From the NCBI RefSeq assembly GCF_003860465.1, contig NZ_CP034185.1, positions 248,001 to 312,000 of the forward strand: a DNA stretch of 64,000 bases, in the 5' to 3' direction. This stretch comes from Deinococcus psychrotolerans (lineage in GTDB: Bacteria; Deinococcota; Deinococci; Deinococcales; Deinococcaceae). Under the pieces are notes generated by a model, which was not told the origin of the DNA, searched no databases, and worked only from the letters and a program-made list of their open reading frames with translations. The translations under genes and the position numbers were made by a program. This document shows positions 62,134 to 64,000 of the stretch, piece after piece. The first letter of the stretch is position 1. Each line of letters starts with the position of its first letter.

Positions 62134-63112
62134 ACCTGTTTCAGCTCAGCAGCCGAATGTCATCCGCATCGCTCACGGTATTTTTTACGTCACCGATTTG
62201 GAGCGTTCCAAATACTTCTACGTCGATCTGATGGGCCTCAACATCCTTCACGAAACCGAAGGCGCACTCTATCTGCGCGGCAACGAGGACCGTGAGTGGA
62301 CGCTCAAGCTGGAACTCGCGCCGGAAGCGGGCGTCAAGCATCTGGCCTACCGGGTGGGCACGCCTGCCGATCTGGACGCCATGACTGCGTTATTGGACAG
62401 GCAAAGCATTCCCTACCGCTGGGAAACTGAGCTGGATCGTCCCAAGCTGCTGCGTTTTCAGGATCCCTTTGGCGTGCCGGTGGCCTTTTATGCTGAGTCG
62501 GTCAAGCACCAGTGGCTCCTCCAGGATTACCACCTGCACCGGGGCGCGGGCCTTCAGCGCATTGATCACATCAACATCATGACGCCCGACGTGGAAGGCG
62601 TGATGCGCTGGTACATGGACAACCTGGGCTTTCGGCTCAGCGAATTTACCGAGGACGACAAGGGCCGCATCTGGGCCGCCTGGATTCAGCGCCGGGGCAG
62701 CGTGCATGATCTGGCGCTCACCAACGGCACCGGGCCGAGGCTGCACCACTTTGCCTACTGGATGCCCGATATGCAGAGCATTATTCGCCTCTGCGACATT
62801 CTGGCTGGAGCGCGGATGCCCGAATCCATCGAGCGCGGCCCCGGCAGACACGGCGTCAGCAACGCTTTTTTCCTGTACATCCGTGACCCTGACGGCCACC
62901 GCATCGAGCTGTACACCAGCGATTACGTCACCGCCGACCCCGACTTCGAGCCGATTCGCTGGGCGCTGGATGATCCGCGCCGCCAGACCCTATGGGGCGC
63001 AAAAACACCAAAAAGCTGGTTTGAAGAAGCCGCGCCGCTGGAAGCCTTCAAAGGCGGCTGGGTGGAGGCCAAGGCGGGCGAGTTGGTGGGCTTGCCGGTG
63101 CATGTGATCTGA
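62126..63112 (+). CDS. hpaD: 3,4-dihydroxyphenylacetate 2,3-dioxygenase (extradiol, VOC type)
   Basis: 328 aa two-module extradiol dioxygenase that cleaves homoprotocatechuate next to the hydroxyls. The metal triad lies in the C-terminal module: His148 ([10 protein letters not shown]), His208 (RLHHFAYW) and Glu261 ([10 protein letters not shown]). The pattern matches the Fe/Mn homoprotocatechuate dioxygenases of Gram-positive type, not the LigB-type HpaD of E. coli; the symbol is used by function. Confidence 0.92.
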
Positions 63113-63287
63113 GAAGGCTGGCGTGCAGCTTGCCGAAAAAAACAAGTTCATGTTGTCCACCGCTCTCTTCACGTCGCCGCCCCTGACGAACGGCTTTTGC
63201 CGAATAGAGGGCAGCAAATATCATGTCCCACGAGCTACGGGCCATACGGTTATCGTTCTTTCATCACCCGCACCCAAAAGGAGCCGA
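63113..63287. other. Gap inside the hpa operon
   Basis: 175 bases in an otherwise tightly packed operon. Open frames run into it but have no protein likeness. It ends in AAAGGAG, the ribosome site of the flavin reductase gene. It may be a remnant of a lost gene or an internal control region; I see no terminator hairpin with a T-run. Confidence 0.4.
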
Positions 63288-63794
63288 ATGCCCATCTCCT
63301 CCCAAGAGTTCCGCGCCGCGCTTGGCAGGTTTGCCAGCGGCGTAACCATCATCACCGCCCTACAAGACGGCGAAAAACGCGGCATGACCGCCAGCGCTTT
63401 CGTTTCGGTCAGCATGAATCCGCCGCTGATTCTCATCAGCGTGGATAAGCGGGCCGTGATGCACGCCGTTTTGGAAGAGGGCGAGGCGTTCGCGGTCAAC
63501 ATTCTCTCGCAAAGTCAGCAGCTTCTCAGCAACCACTTCGCGGGCCGTCCGGACGCGGGCCTCAACATTGCGTGGAACGAGCTCGGCGGCCTGCCGGTGC
63601 TTAGCGGCGCGGCAGCGCAGTTGGCCTGCTCCAAATACCAAACGTACGAAGGCGGCGACCACACCCTGTTCGTGGGCGAAGTTCAGGCCACCTACATTAG
63701 CGACAAAGTGCCGCTGGCTTACTTTGGGGGCACCTACAGGGGTCTGACCGACGTCTTGCCGCCGGAAGTAGAAAAAATGGGAGTCCTGTTATGA
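63288..63794 (+). CDS. hpaC: Flavin reductase component of 4-hydroxyphenylacetate hydroxylase
   Basis: 168 aa FMN/FAD reductase of the HpaC/flavin reductase-like family that supplies reduced flavin to HpaB. Signature: LGRFASGVTIITA at the N-terminus, GMTASAFVSVSMNPPLILIS next, AVNILSQSQ, and DHTLFVGEV near residue 130. The start at 63288 has AAAGGAG six bases upstream; the open frame extends 55 codons back without family likeness. Confidence 0.93.
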   Translation: MPISSQEFRAALGRFASGVTIITALQDGEKRGMTASAFVSVSMNPPLILISVDKRAVMHAVLEEGEAFAVNILSQSQQLLSNHFAGRPDAGLNIAWNELGGLPVLSGAAAQLACSKYQTYEGGDHTLFVGEVQATYISDKVPLAYFGGTYRGLTDVLPPEVEKMGVLL

Positions 63795-63826
63795 AAAAAC
63801 AACCAATGGAAAGATCAAATTCATGA
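63791..63826 (+). other. Eleven-codon mini-ORF linking hpaC and the next gene
   Basis: An ATG overlaps the hpaC stop (ATGA) and the frame ends in TGA overlapping the ATG of the next gene (ATGA), encoding MKKQPMERSNS. It could keep ribosomes moving across the 28-base gap and so couple the two genes. It may be chance; the stretch is unusually A-rich for this genome. Confidence 0.35.
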
Positions 63827-64000
63827 AAACCGCCCGATTCATTTCAAAAGGCCGCCAGCACAACGGCGTTCTCAAAGATGGCCTGCTCTATGACGCGGCA
63901 GGCGAAACGCACCGCCCCGAGGACGTGCAATTTCTGCTGCCGCTCAAGCCCGGCAAAGTCATCGCGCTGGCTCTCAATTACGCCGACCACGTGGCCGAAC
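63823..64000 (+). CDS. Fumarylacetoacetate-hydrolase-family protein, cut by window end
   Basis: Only the first 59 codons are present. RFISKGRQHNGVLKDGLLYD and GKVIALALNYADHV match the N-terminus of HpaG-type decarboxylase/isomerases, which act on 5-oxopent-3-ene-1,2,5-tricarboxylate after HpaE. Position after hpaC agrees. The catalytic residues lie beyond the window, so decarboxylase or isomerase cannot be chosen. Confidence 0.75.
   Translation, partial: MKTARFISKGRQHNGVLKDGLLYDAAGETHRPEDVQFLLPLKPGKVIALALNYADHVAE

Overview
The window looks like chromosome from a Deinococcus-type bacterium. The GC content is high and codon use is strongly GC-biased. The histidine kinase is of the multi-GAF 'SHDLQEPLR' type. 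The CsoR has the Cys-His-His ligand set also known from Thermus. Many genes lack a Shine-Dalgarno site and instead carry a TANNNT -10 box six or seven bases before the start codon, the leaderless pattern known from Deinococcus. I saw no rRNA, tRNA or CRISPR array. Genus assignment is inference from these features.

Layout. 1-3.05 kb: copper efflux ATPase copA and its divergent repressor csoR. 3.2-8.0 kb: a leftward set with an ArgH-like lyase, a sugar-type binding protein and two permeases, without an ATPase. 8.3-13.6 kb: alcohol dehydrogenase, thiolase/acyl-CoA dehydrogenase pair, a small NADP-binding protein and a type II 3-hydroxyacyl-CoA dehydrogenase. 13.6-20.3 kb: a GAF-domain histidine kinase coupled to an SxxK hydrolase, a TetR/flavin monooxygenase pair and a universal stress protein. 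20.3-26.4 kb: complete histidine utilisation operon hutU-G-I-H with a divergent IclR regulator. 26.6-33.4 kb: MarR-controlled efflux operon with two outer-membrane factors, a DHA2 MFS pump and a fused double adaptor. 33.6-34.9 kb: an SDR and a small exported protein. 35.0-39.9 kb: branched-chain 2-oxoacid dehydrogenase operon (IclR, E1alpha, E1beta, thioesterase, E2). 40.1-42.2 kb: phenylacetate-CoA ligase and a crotonase-fold protein. 42.3-47.0 kb: GH38 alpha-mannosidase and a SulP transporter. 47.4-52.9 kb: phenylacetyl-CoA epoxidase operon paaA-B-C-D and paaZ, interrupted by a 495-bp element. 53.1-57.4 kb: exported hydrolase, formaldehyde-dehydrogenase-like enzyme with an SRPBCC partner, and a DUF892 protein. 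57.4-64.0 kb: PucR regulator divergent from a 4-hydroxyphenylacetate meta-cleavage operon that runs off the window end.

The theme is catabolism of amino acids and aromatics: histidine to glutamate, branched-chain keto acids to acyl-CoAs, phenylacetate through the CoA/epoxide route, and 4-hydroxyphenylacetate through homoprotocatechuate. Acyl-CoA dehydrogenase, thiolase, hydroxyacyl-CoA dehydrogenase and crotonase genes could finish the resulting acyl-CoAs.

The most unusual features are as follows. (1) A DUF559 (Vsr-like) endonuclease gene sits between 56-bp terminal inverted repeats, inserted directly after the paaD stop codon, with a decayed relative of the repeat in the efflux operon. (2) PaaB is a tandem duplication in one chain. 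(3) Two periplasmic adaptors are fused in one polypeptide beside two outer-membrane factors. (4) A FlK-like thioesterase is embedded in the branched-chain dehydrogenase operon.
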